A DNA stretch of 64,000 nucleotides from Subtercola boreus (GTDB lineage Bacteria; Actinomycetota; Actinomycetes; Actinomycetales; Microbacteriaceae). This document shows, piece by piece, positions 44,634-53,416 of this stretch. The translations under genes were made by a program, and so were the position numbers. Numbering within the stretch: the first letter of the stretch is position 1; the number at the start of each line of letters is the position of its first letter. The notes below the pieces were generated by a model. The model ran no database searches and had not been told where the DNA came from. It saw only the letters and a program-made list of their open reading frames with translations. The DNA lies in NCBI RefSeq assembly GCF_003399635.1, contig NZ_NBXB01000002.1, positions 1 through 64,000 on the forward strand. Reading direction: 5' to 3'.

Positions 44634-44668
44634 CGCTCGGCACGGGCCGCCTGACTCCGAGCACCTCG

Positions 44669-44723
44669 GACACGGATGCGGACATCCTCGGCAGATAATG
44701 CGGAGGATTCCCGAATCCGTGTC
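44669..44723. repeat. Two-part inverted repeat between hemD and hemB
   Basis: The outer arms GACACGGAT (44669-44677) and ATCCGTGTC (44715-44723) enclose inner arms ATCCTC (44684-44689) and GAGGAT (44703-44708), with a 13-nt loop. It starts 35 nt after hemD. It could end or process the haem transcript, but no T-run follows. Confidence 0.55.
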
Positions 44724-44756
44724 GGTTCCGGCGCGCTCCCGCCGGCTGGTTCAGCG

Positions 44757-44853
44757 TCAGGCGGTGGGCTTCGGCGCCTGGAGTTCCAGCGCGATGATGC
44801 CGGGGTCACGGAATTCGAGGATGAACCCCGACCCGATGTCCTTCACGCCACCG
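44757..44853 (-). pseudogene. Remnant of the C-terminus of a VOC-family (glyoxalase-like) protein
   Basis: On the minus strand the last 30 codons before a TGA read VKDIGSGFILEFRDPGIIALELQAPKPTA, which is the ending of vicinal-oxygen-chelate proteins (pattern F-R-D-P-D-x-I-A-L-E-L-x-A-P). The frame stays open further upstream, but that part is antisense to hemB and its leader and is not VOC-like. The rest of the gene is missing, so this is read as a fragment left after deletion or insertion. Confidence 0.55.
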
Positions 44854-44883
44854 CGCGGACGGCGCCCGCCCAGCCGCGGAGCG

Positions 44884-44889
44884 TAGGGT
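44884..44889 (+). promoter_or_regulatory. -10 element (TAGGGT) of a probable leaderless hemB transcript
   Basis: TAGGGT ends 6 nt before the hemB ATG, the spacing of leaderless actinobacterial promoters. No ribosome binding site and no clear -35 box are seen. Confidence 0.5.
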
Positions 44890-44895
44890 TGATGC

Positions 44896-45897
44896 ATGAC
44901 TTCCCACAGGAACGGCGCGCCTGCCGATCTGACTGTTCGACCGCGCCGTCTCCGCGCAACGCCAGCGATGCGCCGCCTCGTCTCCGAGACGCGGCTGCAC
45001 CCCGCAGACCTGATCCTGCCCCTGTTCGTGCGGGAGGGAACCGAGACCCTGCCCATCAGCTCGATGCCGGGCATCACGCAGCACACCACCGAGAGCGTGC
45101 GTGCCGTCGTCAACGAAGCGGCCGACCTGGGGCTCGGCGGGGTGATGCTCTTCGGTGTACCCGACACAAAAGACGCGATCGGGTCGGGGGCGACAGACCC
45201 CGACGGCATCCTGAACCTGGCCACGCGGGTCGTGGCCGCGGAGGTCGGCGACGCTCTCGTGGTGCAGACCGACCTCTGCCTCGACGAGTTCACCGACCAC
45301 GGTCACTGTGGTGTGCTCGATTCGGAGGGGCGGGTGGACAACGACGCGACCCTGCTGCGCTACCGCGACATGGCGGTCGCCCAGGCCGAGAGCGGCTCTG
45401 AGCTGGTCGGGCTGTCGGGCATGATGGATGGCCAGGTTGCCGCTGTGCGTGACGAACTCGATGCGCGGGGCTTCCAGGACACCGCGATCCTGGCCTACTC
45501 GGCAAAGTACGCGTCGGCGTTCTACGGACCGTTCCGCGAGGCGGTCGGTTCGACGCTGAAGGGTGACCGCAAGACCTACCAGCAGGATCCGGCGAACCGT
45601 CGTGAGGGCATGCGGGAGACGCTTCTCGACCTCGAGCAGGGTGCCGACATCGTGATGGTCAAACCTGCGATGAGCTACCTCGACGTGCTCGCCGATGTAG
45701 CGGCTGTGTCACCCGTGCCGGTCTGGGCCTATCAGGTGTCAGGGGAGTACGCGATGATCGAAGCCGCTGCCGCCAACGGCTGGATCGACCGTGAACGGGC
45801 CGTCTTCGAGTCGGTGACAGGCATCCGCCGGGCCGGAGCAGACGCTGTGCTGAGCTACTTCGCGCCCGAGATCGCCCGCATCCTGCGCGAGCAGTGA
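44896..45897 (+). CDS. hemB: Delta-aminolevulinic acid dehydratase (porphobilinogen synthase)
   Basis: A 333-aa enzyme that condenses two 5-aminolevulinate molecules. Both Schiff-base lysines are present: [15 protein letters not shown] (near residue 203) and [12 protein letters not shown] (near 255). [18 protein letters not shown] holds the Cys/His metal-binding region, and [16 protein letters not shown] and [10 protein letters not shown] also fit. The ATG is supported by a -10-like element directly upstream and by the family start. It is separated from hemD by a repeat and a VOC-gene remnant. Confidence 0.95.
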   Translation: MTSHRNGAPADLTVRPRRLRATPAMRRLVSETRLHPADLILPLFVREGTETLPISSMPGITQHTTESVRAVVNEAADLGLGGVMLFGVPDTKDAIGSGATDPDGILNLATRVVAAEVGDALVVQTDLCLDEFTDHGHCGVLDSEGRVDNDATLLRYRDMAVAQAESGSELVGLSGMMDGQVAAVRDELDARGFQDTAILAYSAKYASAFYGPFREAVGSTLKGDRKTYQQDPANRREGMRETLLDLEQGADIVMVKPAMSYLDVLADVAAVSPVPVWAYQVSGEYAMIEAAAANGWIDRERAVFESVTGIRRAGADAVLSYFAPEIARILREQ

Positions 45898-45931
45898 ACA
45901 TATACCTCCACAGCTTTTGAAAGGCCATCTC

Positions 45932-47263
45932 GTGTCTGAATCCGACGTTCTCTTCGCCCGTGCGAGCGTTTCCATCCCGGGCGGGGTCAACTCGCCGGTG
46001 CGCGCCTTCGGTTCGGTCGGCGGAACCCCTCGGTTCCTCGTCTCGGCCAAAGGCCCGCACGTCACGGATGCCGACGGGGTGGAATATGTCGACCTCGTCA
46101 ACTCCTGGGGTCCGGCCATCCTCGGCCACGCCCATCCCGAGGTCGTGCAGGCGGTTCAGGATGCCGCGGCCAGGGGCCTCTCGTTCGGGGCATCGACCCC
46201 GGGTGAGACCGAGCTCGCGGAGGCCATCAGGGCGCGGGTCTCTGCTGCGAGCCTGTCGCCGGTCGAGAAGGTGAGGCTGGTGTCGACGGGAACAGAGGCC
46301 ACGATGACGGCCATCCGCCTGGCGCGCGGGTTCACCGGCCGCGACCTGCTCGTCAAGTTCGCCGGCCACTACCACGGTCACTCCGACTCGCTCCTCGCCG
46401 AGGCCGGTTCGGGGCTCGCAACCCTCGCGCTGCCCGCATCGGCCGGAGTGACGGCCGCGAACGCTGTCCAGACCCTGGTACTGCCCTACAACGACCTCGA
46501 CGCGGTGCGGGAGGTCTTCGCTGCCCACGAGGGTCGCATCGCCGCCGTCATCACCGAGGCCGCCGCCGCGAACATGGGTGTCGTCGCCCCCGATCCCGGC
46601 TTCAACGCCGCACTCGCCGACATCGTGCATGAGAACGGCGCCCTCCTCATCGTCGATGAGGTGCTCACCGGTTTCCGCGTGGGTCCCGCCGGATGGTGGG
46701 GGCTGGAAGTCGCCGCCCTGCCCTACCAGCCCGACCTCCTCACCTTCGGCAAGGTCGTCGGCGGGGGCATGCCTCTCGCCGCACTCGGCGGACGAGCCGA
46801 CGTGATGGACCACCTCGCCCCCCTCGGCCCGGTCTACCAGGCGGGCACGCTCTCCGGCAATCCGGTGGCCGTCGCAGCGGGCCTCGCCACCCTGCGGCTT
46901 GCCGATGCAGAGGTCTACCGGGCGCTCGACTCCATCGCAGGCGTGCTCTCGAACGCCGTGTCGGATGCGCTCGCGGCAGAGGGTGTCGCCCACTCGGTGC
47001 AACGCGCGGGCAACCTGTTCAGCTTCGCCTTCGGCGACTTCGCCAGCGGCGGGCCGCGAACATATGCGGAAGTGCAGGCTCAGGAATCGTTCCGATACGC
47101 GCCGTTCTTCCACGCCATGCTCGACGCGGGGATCTCCCTGCCGCCCTCGGTGTTCGAAGCGTGGTTCGTCTCGGCAGCGCTCGATGAGAACGCAATCGAC
47201 CGCATCGTCTCGGCACTCCCGGGCGCGGCACGTTCCGCCGCCGAGGTTTCCCCGGCAGACTAG
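45932..47263 (+). CDS. hemL: Glutamate-1-semialdehyde 2,1-aminomutase
   Basis: A 443-aa PLP enzyme that turns the HemA product into 5-aminolevulinate. The N-terminal [20 protein letters not shown], the mutase stretch [32 protein letters not shown] (the Asp that holds the PLP ring) and [18 protein letters not shown] (PLP Lys near 274) are diagnostic. The GTG at 45932 has AAAGG 7 nt upstream; the TTG at 45917 would include that site. It follows hemB by 34 nt and is probably co-transcribed with it. Confidence 0.95.
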   Translation: MSESDVLFARASVSIPGGVNSPVRAFGSVGGTPRFLVSAKGPHVTDADGVEYVDLVNSWGPAILGHAHPEVVQAVQDAAARGLSFGASTPGETELAEAIRARVSAASLSPVEKVRLVSTGTEATMTAIRLARGFTGRDLLVKFAGHYHGHSDSLLAEAGSGLATLALPASAGVTAANAVQTLVLPYNDLDAVREVFAAHEGRIAAVITEAAAANMGVVAPDPGFNAALADIVHENGALLIVDEVLTGFRVGPAGWWGLEVAALPYQPDLLTFGKVVGGGMPLAALGGRADVMDHLAPLGPVYQAGTLSGNPVAVAAGLATLRLADAEVYRALDSIAGVLSNAVSDALAAEGVAHSVQRAGNLFSFAFGDFASGGPRTYAEVQAQESFRYAPFFHAMLDAGISLPPSVFEAWFVSAALDENAIDRIVSALPGAARSAAEVSPAD

Positions 47264-47267
47264 GCGC

Positions 47268-47654
47268 ATGGCAGTTCTGTTCGTGCATCCCGATCGGCTC
47301 GAGATCCGGTTGACGCGAGCCGAAAAGCTGATGTCGCTTCGGCGGAGCGACATCGAGGTGCCACTCGACAGCATCCGTTCGGCCGTTCTGACCGAGGATC
47401 CGTGGATCTGGGTTCGCGGCATCCGTGCCCCGGGCACCGCAGTGCCACTGACTCTCGCTGTCGGGTCGTGGAAGTTCCACGACGGCAAGGACTTCCTGCT
47501 GATCAAGGGCACCCGCACGTCGGTCGTCATCGACATCGACGGGGCCGAGTTCTCGCGTGTCATCGTGACGACGCGGCACTCGCTCACGCTGCTCCGGGCG
47601 CTCAGGCTGCCACCGGCCGAGGCCGCCGCGGTGACCGAGATCGCCGCGAACTAG
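47268..47654 (+). CDS. Small conserved protein, PH-like fold suspected
   Basis: A 128-aa soluble protein with no signal or membrane segment. Alternating beta strands (RLEIRLTRAEKLMSL, WIWVRGI, KDFLLIKGTRTSVVIDIDG, FSRVIVTTRH) and a C-terminal helix recall a bacterial pleckstrin-like domain. I cannot name the family with certainty. The ATG lies 4 nt after hemL, so the two are probably one transcript, though nothing links it to haem. Confidence 0.65.
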   Translation: MAVLFVHPDRLEIRLTRAEKLMSLRRSDIEVPLDSIRSAVLTEDPWIWVRGIRAPGTAVPLTLAVGSWKFHDGKDFLLIKGTRTSVVIDIDGAEFSRVIVTTRHSLTLLRALRLPPAEAAAVTEIAAN

Positions 47655-47711
47655 GAATCCGACCCGCATTCCGGCTGGGGTCGACGTCTGTCGTCGTCTG
47701 GGGCACCCGTC

Positions 47712-50700
47712 TCACGGGGCGGAGTCAGTAAGCGGTGGAGTGCTCCGACCAGCACCGATCGCCACGAGGCTCGCACGCACAGTCTGCCACTCCTGCAGGG
47801 CCAGTTCCACGACGGGAGTGTCCGGCGGCAGCATGTCGAGGCTCCGCCGGTAGACGGGAAGGGCTTCCTCGTGGCGGCCGAGCGTCACGAGGAGCCGTGC
47901 AGTGAACAGGTGCGACCGGCCAGCGGATGCCCGGTCGCACAGTCGTTCGTACAACCGGGCTGCACAGGCGGAGCTGACCAACGCCTCGGCTTCGAGGCCC
48001 AGATCGGCGAACGCCCGTGCCCGCGACTCCGCGATCTCTGCGATGAGTGCGTCGATGTCGAAGGCGGTTCGCGCTGCGAGATCGAGGGCGCCGTCGAGCG
48101 TGTCGAGACCACTCGCGTCGCCGAACGCGCACTGGGCGATGCCGAGGAGGTGCCGTGCGTCGACCTCGGCGGAGGGATCGTCTGCGAGGAGCCGCGCCTG
48201 GTCGAGTGTGTGCTTCAGCACGTCGAGGGCGTCCGGATCGTCGTCGTCGAGCAGCAGCCGCCCGAGGGCCAGGCCGGATCGCACGGCACCCCGGGCATCC
48301 CGTGCAGCGGAGGTGAGGCGCAGGGCGAGACTCCACGATGCGTAGGCGGCCTCGTCGTCGTCTGCGAGCCGCTGGGCGTGCCCCAGCCAGAAGAGGATCT
48401 CTGCGTGCCCGACGGTGGTTGGCGATGATTCTGCGTCGCCCGGAACGGTGTCGCCCGGCGCCCCGCCGACGTCGGTCGGCGATTGGTCGTACAGGCGGAG
48501 GAGCTCCGCCGTCGCCTCCGCACCCCGCTCGGCGGAGACCAGGGCCCGGGCGAGCCTCAGCCGCAGCATCCGCAGATCCGGGTGCTCGTCGAGCTGCTCG
48601 GGGAACGGATGACCGGCCATGGCCCGTCCCGCGGAGTTCTGAGCCTCCGTCACGGCCATTCGCCACGCCTCGACCACACCTGCTCGAATGCCGAGTTCCT
48701 CGAGCAGCGAGGCAAGTGTTGCGCAGGCATCGACTACACCCTTGCTGTAGCGGAGTTCCAGGTGAAGTGAGAGTGCCCGATCCGCATCGTCGAGCGCCAC
48801 ACGGAGATCCGCGGACTGTTGGAGCACCCGCGCCCGCATCAGGAGCGCCCTCGCTCGCATCGCCCGGTCGAGGTCGTGACGCAGCAGCCGGTCGAGCGTC
48901 GCTCTCGCCCAGGCGGGCTGCCCGGCGTTCAGCTGGGCGTGTGCGAGCAGGGCCAGAGGGCGTTGCACGATGGTGCTGTCGGGATCGTGGCCGCACAGGG
49001 CGACAGCGGCGAGCAGATAGCCGATCGCCTCCTCGGATCTCCCTTCCCTGAGACGCAGCTCACCGAGGGCGTTCAGCACGCCCAGCTCGGCATCCGCGTC
49101 GAATTCGCCGTCGCGTAGAAGGGTGAGCGCGCGCTCGAGATCTCCGCTGCGGCGCTGGGGAGGCACGCCGAACACCAGGAGCCCGAGTTCGAGTTCCACG
49201 TCGGCGAGATCCTGTCGGCCGTCGGCGACCAGCAGTTCGACGCGGGAGGCGGCGAGTCTCTCGGCGAGAGTGAGGTCGCCCTGCTCGATGGCGAGCCGGA
49301 TCTCGAGGTCGAGGAGCGCACATCTCGTGCCCGAGACGGAATCGCCGACGCTGATCGGCCGGGAGCCGCCGGTTGCGCCGGCGGTGCCGATTGCGCCAGC
49401 GATGCCGATCTCCGTGCCGGGGTCGGAAGCACCGCCCGCAGAGCCCCGGCCGATCATCGCGCCGGGCCGGGCGGCGCCCGTGACGAGGTCGTCGAAGGCC
49501 GGGTGCTGCGAGCCATCCACCGCTGGGTGCCCCCGATCGAGGGTTCGAGGGCTGCCACGCTGCGATCTCCGCCGCGCACGCGCAGGGCCTCGAAGATCAG
49601 TCACGGCCGGGAGACTGCGCTCCGCCTCTTCGCGGTCGAGCAGGTCATGGGCCTGTCGGAGTGCGATCTGGGCCCCGACCGGATCCTCGACGCTCGCCCG
49701 TTCCTTCGCGACCTGCAGCCAGTCCGCCCCCGTCAGGGTGCTGCGATCCTCACCCCACCAGGGTGTCGTCGCGAGGTCGAGGCCCGCGGTGCTCCCCGTC
49801 GGCTGTGACGGCGATGGCAACGGTGCAGTCTCGCCGCCCCCATCCTGTCGCGCCAGAGTTTCGCAGCGGATGTCGCTCCGTGCCTCGGCGCGCGCCAACA
49901 GATCATCGAAGGAGCGGTTGCCGTTCCTCGTGTCGAAGGCGGCGGCTCGCTGCCCGGCAGCTCTCCAGCAGGCATCCCCCAGCGCCTCTGCCGTGACCGG
50001 GGTGACGAGCTGCCCCAGCACGTCGACGAGCGCCGGATGCTCCGCCGCAGCGATCCGTCGGTCGGCGCCCGTCGTGCCGGGGCCTGATGCGGCGGAACCT
50101 GGTGCGACGGTGCCGGTCGCCGCCTCGCAGATGGCGTCGAGGAGTTCACCGATCACCAGCAGCGCATCAAAGGAGGAGCGCTCGTCGAGCGGATCTGCGG
50201 CGAGCCAGTGCAGGTGCCGTTCCGCGAGGAGGAGCCCTCGCTCGAGACTGCCGCTCTCGAGCAGGAACCGGAGGTGGAACACGAGGGTACTCAGCTGACC
50301 AGGTTCGTCCCGCAGCATTTCGTAGCCGCGCAGATGCTCGAGGTACGCGTCGGAGAGCTGGCCGCGCGCGAGCAGGGGCAACAGTGACTCGCCGATCCGC
50401 CGCGCAGGGGAGAACGCTCCACGCACCCGGAGGAGGGGGTGCTCGGCAGGGTGACCCGCGTCGACTCCGCCGTCGGCGCCGCTTCCGCCGCCGGCCGTCC
50501 CGCCGGCAGTCGCCGAGGTGGCTCCCGGGTGGTCTGCACCGCGGGAGGTCGCTGTCGTGTTGTGACCCCGAAGGAGCCGCATCAATCGTGCCCGCTGCTC
50601 GCTCGCCTGCCGCTCCCGGCCGCAGCTGTCGAACGCCTCCGCCCTCGCCGCGGTGAGCAGGATGTCTCCCTCCCTCTGTGACTGCTCGGTGTGCGGCATC

Positions 50701-51119
50701 CGCTCGACGCGTTCGATGAGGAGCTCCCGGAGCTCATCGAGTGACTCGTCGATGGTCTCGAGGGAGTGAACAGTGCTGGAAGCGAGCGCCGGCGGCACAG
50801 CCGCAAACTCGACGCCCAGGTCGACGGTCATCCCGGTTTCGATCGTGGATGCCCCAGCACTTCCGGGCGCGGCCGGGAACCGGTCCGAGTCTTCGAGATG
50901 CCTGTCGAGACACCACTCCATGTGCGCGAGGAGGTCTCGGGTGTTGCCTGTCCGGGCGGATGACGCGACGATCCGGAGTCGAGCGCTGTAGAGCAGGGAC
51001 TCGTCGTCGGACAGTCCCGCGACGCGCGTCGCCTCGTCGAACAGCGCGCGCTGAAGGGCGCCTCCGGGAAGGCGATCACCTTCGCGGAGGAGTCGCTCCG
51101 CGTGCTTTTCGTACTGCAT
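47712..51119 (-). CDS. Large TPR-like helical-repeat protein
   Basis: A 1135-aa soluble protein without signal or membrane segments. The C-terminal 550 residues are made of helical pairs of TPR type (for example LNALGELRLREGRSEEAIGYLLAAVAL, RALLMRARVLQQSADLRVALDDADRALSL, HLFTARLLVTLGRHEEALPVYRRSLDML). The N-terminal half has similar helices broken by Gly/Ala/Thr-rich linkers (about 190-220 and 530-590). No catalytic motif is seen. It is probably a protein-protein scaffold. It lies 77 nt downstream of the acyltransferase-like membrane gene on the same strand and may share its transcript. No clear ribosome binding site precedes the ATG. Confidence 0.7.
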   Translation of the reverse strand: MQYEKHAERLLREGDRLPGGALQRALFDEATRVAGLSDDESLLYSARLRIVASSARTGNTRDLLAHMEWCLDRHLEDSDRFPAAPGSAGASTIETGMTVDLGVEFAAVPPALASSTVHSLETIDESLDELRELLIERVERMPHTEQSQREGDILLTAARAEAFDSCGRERQASEQRARLMRLLRGHNTTATSRGADHPGATSATAGGTAGGGSGADGGVDAGHPAEHPLLRVRGAFSPARRIGESLLPLLARGQLSDAYLEHLRGYEMLRDEPGQLSTLVFHLRFLLESGSLERGLLLAERHLHWLAADPLDERSSFDALLVIGELLDAICEAATGTVAPGSAASGPGTTGADRRIAAAEHPALVDVLGQLVTPVTAEALGDACWRAAGQRAAAFDTRNGNRSFDDLLARAEARSDIRCETLARQDGGGETAPLPSPSQPTGSTAGLDLATTPWWGEDRSTLTGADWLQVAKERASVEDPVGAQIALRQAHDLLDREEAERSLPAVTDLRGPARARRRSQRGSPRTLDRGHPAVDGSQHPAFDDLVTGAARPGAMIGRGSAGGASDPGTEIGIAGAIGTAGATGGSRPISVGDSVSGTRCALLDLEIRLAIEQGDLTLAERLAASRVELLVADGRQDLADVELELGLLVFGVPPQRRSGDLERALTLLRDGEFDADAELGVLNALGELRLREGRSEEAIGYLLAAVALCGHDPDSTIVQRPLALLAHAQLNAGQPAWARATLDRLLRHDLDRAMRARALLMRARVLQQSADLRVALDDADRALSLHLELRYSKGVVDACATLASLLEELGIRAGVVEAWRMAVTEAQNSAGRAMAGHPFPEQLDEHPDLRMLRLRLARALVSAERGAEATAELLRLYDQSPTDVGGAPGDTVPGDAESSPTTVGHAEILFWLGHAQRLADDDEAAYASWSLALRLTSAARDARGAVRSGLALGRLLLDDDDPDALDVLKHTLDQARLLADDPSAEVDARHLLGIAQCAFGDASGLDTLDGALDLAARTAFDIDALIAEIAESRARAFADLGLEAEALVSSACAARLYERLCDRASAGRSHLFTARLLVTLGRHEEALPVYRRSLDMLPPDTPVVELALQEWQTVRASLVAIGAGRSTPPLTDSAP

Positions 51120-51196
51120 GGAAGGGGGTGTCTCACCCGGCTTTCGTACTCAGGATGGTCGGGCAGATGAGTGTAGCCAATGCCGTGGCGTGGATC

Positions 51197-53290
51197 TCAG
51201 TAGGGGAGTCGGCCGAGGGACTGGCCCGAGTTCCAGCGGGTGCTGGGAGGCACGGTCGGTTCGGCACCGCCGGGTCGGGCGCCGAAATCGCCGGGTCGGG
51301 AGCCCACGGATGGGACAGGGCTCGGTGAAGAGACGGCAGGCACCGTCTCCCGTTCGTCGCGAGGTTCGGGTGCGGGCACGGCGTCTCGACGCCGGCTCCG
51401 TTGCGGCTTCGGCGGCGCGCTGGTGCGGCCCGGCATGCCCTGCCTCTGGCGCGCGGGCCGGCGTGGTGTGGATGCTCCACCCCGGGCTGCGCGGTCTGCC
51501 GGCTCGGCCGGCTCTCGGCTGTTGTCGCTGACGGTGCCATCGCTGCGTGCGGCCGCCACGGCCACAGGCGGGGGCTGTTTGAGTGAGAAGCGAACCCGCG
51601 GCTCAGGAACCACCTCGGGCAGCCGGTCCGGCTCGCGTCGCGGTGCGTCTCGGTCGCCGAACGCCAGAGCGGGAGACGGCGACGGGGCAGGAGCGGGAGC
51701 CGGGACAGGCGCGGGGGAAACCGCCCGGGCCGGGGTGTCCGGCTCCGTGGTCTCCGGCGCGAAAGATGACCGCCGGAGAGGCTGGGTCGACTTCGACTTC
51801 GCGTCCGATTCCGACTCCGCGACACCAGCGTCGAACGGCGCTCGCTCCGAGAGGGTTCCGGCCAGAGCGACGACCCGTTCCACCGGTCCGTTTCCGAGCA
51901 GGGCTCTCCAGAGCGTGGCGAGCAGGGCGGCAGAGGCCAGCACGGCGGCAAGCGCCAGTACCGTTCCGAACTCGGCCGACACCCCGGAAGCGCGGGAGGT
52001 GAGAAGAGACCAACCGTCGTCGACCGCCCTCGGTGCGAGCAGGAGTGCGGCGAAGAGCGCTGTCGATGTCGTCAGGGCGAGCGAGCCGAGCGCACTGAGG
52101 GGGAGCGTGATCCAGCGGAGCGGCCGCACGAGAAGCACGCAGAGGGCCACCAGGGTGAGCGCGACTGCTGCGGCCCCGAGAATGTCGACGGCCCCCGGAA
52201 TGTCGACGCGCACAGGAGAGACCGCCGTCGTCGGCGCGGAAGGGAAGAGCGAACCGAGGATCTGGTATCCGCGGCTCCCCGGGTCGAAGCCGCGGTCGAC
52301 GAGAAAGGAGCCTCCCACAGCGAGTGCGAAGCAGACCCCTCCGGCAGCGAGCAGCGCGAAGGGCCGCCACAGGCGACCCTTAATCATCCGGCCGATCGCC
52401 AGCCCCGCGAGGAACGGAGCGCACCAGGTGAGCACAGGGAAGGCGCCTGACGCGATCAGCAGAACGGACTCCCGGAGGAGGCCGGACAGGTTCTGGCCGC
52501 CGATTCCGTCCTGGCTGGCGGCCCACGCCTGGCTGGCGGCACGCGTCGGACTGGTGGCCCAGAGCATCAGTGCGGAGTTGCAGGCAGGGAGAACGAGGAT
52601 GCCTGCACCAGCGATCACGAACAGGCTCCGTGCGCGTGGTGTCCGGAGGAAGAGGGAGAGAAAGGTGAGCGCTCCGAGCATCTGCAGCATCACCGCCGGC
52701 TGGGTGACGATGCGCTCGGCAGGCGCGCCGTCGACGCCTGCAGCACCGCCCACGATCGCGCCGAGCGCGAAGAGCACACCAGCCCGAACGGCGACACGCA
52801 GCGACCCTCCCGGACTCCCTGCCATCAGCCGGGAGGCAGAGACGCCGGCAACCAGCACGAACAGCGCAGTCGTGACGAGCGCGAGCAGCTCACCGATGTG
52901 GACAGCCCCGGCATCCAGAGCACGGGCATTCACGGCCCCGGCATCCACAGCACCGGCTGCCGCGTCGCCGCCGTTACCGAGACCTGCGCCGAGACCTGCG
53001 CCGAGGGCCGGCACGAGCACGCCGATCACGAGCCCGGCAACGGCCAGGCCACGAGCCGCGTCGACACCGATCATCCGCCCCTCGCCGCCGAACAGGCGCA
53101 CCGGAGTGCGCCGCAACCAGCCGTCGCCCTCGGAACGTTCAGGGCGTTCAGGGCGCTCCGCGCGTTCCGGGCGCTCCGCGCGTTCAGAACGTTCCGCCCG
53201 CGGGCGCACAACGGCCACTCCGACGGAGTAGGCGCCGGTCTCCGGGTTGCGGTGCTCGCGACCCCCCGGGCGCGTTGCGGTGCTCGACAT
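51197..53290 (-). CDS. Polytopic membrane protein, DUF418/HGSNAT-like acyltransferase relative
   Basis: A 697-aa protein. A short N-terminal tail with Glu-Arg-Pro/Ser repeats (about residues 31-54) is followed by IGVDAARGLAVAGLVIGVLV, the opening of DUF418/DUF1624 acyltransferase-like membrane proteins. About ten to eleven transmembrane helices follow (to about residue 465), with a His-poor core. The last 230 residues are a Pro/Ser/Arg-rich, apparently disordered cytoplasmic tail. The ATG has AAGGA 8 nt upstream. Acyl transfer to an envelope glycan is possible by family resemblance, but I see no decisive catalytic residue. Confidence 0.65.
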   Translation of the reverse strand: MSSTATRPGGREHRNPETGAYSVGVAVVRPRAERSERAERPERAERPERPERSEGDGWLRRTPVRLFGGEGRMIGVDAARGLAVAGLVIGVLVPALGAGLGAGLGNGGDAAAGAVDAGAVNARALDAGAVHIGELLALVTTALFVLVAGVSASRLMAGSPGGSLRVAVRAGVLFALGAIVGGAAGVDGAPAERIVTQPAVMLQMLGALTFLSLFLRTPRARSLFVIAGAGILVLPACNSALMLWATSPTRAASQAWAASQDGIGGQNLSGLLRESVLLIASGAFPVLTWCAPFLAGLAIGRMIKGRLWRPFALLAAGGVCFALAVGGSFLVDRGFDPGSRGYQILGSLFPSAPTTAVSPVRVDIPGAVDILGAAAVALTLVALCVLLVRPLRWITLPLSALGSLALTTSTALFAALLLAPRAVDDGWSLLTSRASGVSAEFGTVLALAAVLASAALLATLWRALLGNGPVERVVALAGTLSERAPFDAGVAESESDAKSKSTQPLRRSSFAPETTEPDTPARAVSPAPVPAPAPAPSPSPALAFGDRDAPRREPDRLPEVVPEPRVRFSLKQPPPVAVAAARSDGTVSDNSREPAEPADRAARGGASTPRRPARQRQGMPGRTSAPPKPQRSRRRDAVPAPEPRDERETVPAVSSPSPVPSVGSRPGDFGARPGGAEPTVPPSTRWNSGQSLGRLPY
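53129..53203 (-). repeat. Short degenerate tandem repeat encoding Glu-Arg-(Ser/Ala/Pro)
   Basis: Degenerate 9-bp units based on GAACGCCCG, in frame near the 5' end of the membrane acyltransferase-like gene. They encode a highly charged N-terminal tail. Confidence 0.7.
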
Positions 53291-53330
53291 GCGGGTGTCC
53301 TTCTTCTCGTGATCTGTCCCACTGCTGAGG

Positions 53331-53373
53331 CTAGGGGAAACACGAGTCTAATCTGACGTTTACTCAGTTGTCT
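53331..53373. promoter_or_regulatory. Divergent promoter region with motifs shared with the Rhs promoter
   Basis: It contains CTAGGGGAAA (53331-53340), a -10-like TCTAAT (53347-53352) and a 21-bp block CTGACGTTTACTCAGTTGTCT (53353-53373). The block is 17/21 identical to 54944-54964 upstream of the Rhs gene. It lies between the membrane acyltransferase-like gene (minus) and the LssY-C gene (plus), 43 nt before the latter. Confidence 0.5.
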
Positions 53374-53416
53374 CTCAGTCGTGGTCGCGGAAGCAGCGGT
53401 GCTTTACGGTTGAGGC

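Noticed and set aside
45412-45435. HemB reads SGMMDG, where some other bacterial enzymes have SDMMDG
   Set aside because: From memory this form is usual in actinobacterial HemB, and both Schiff-base lysines and the metal-binding region are intact, so it is not a defect.
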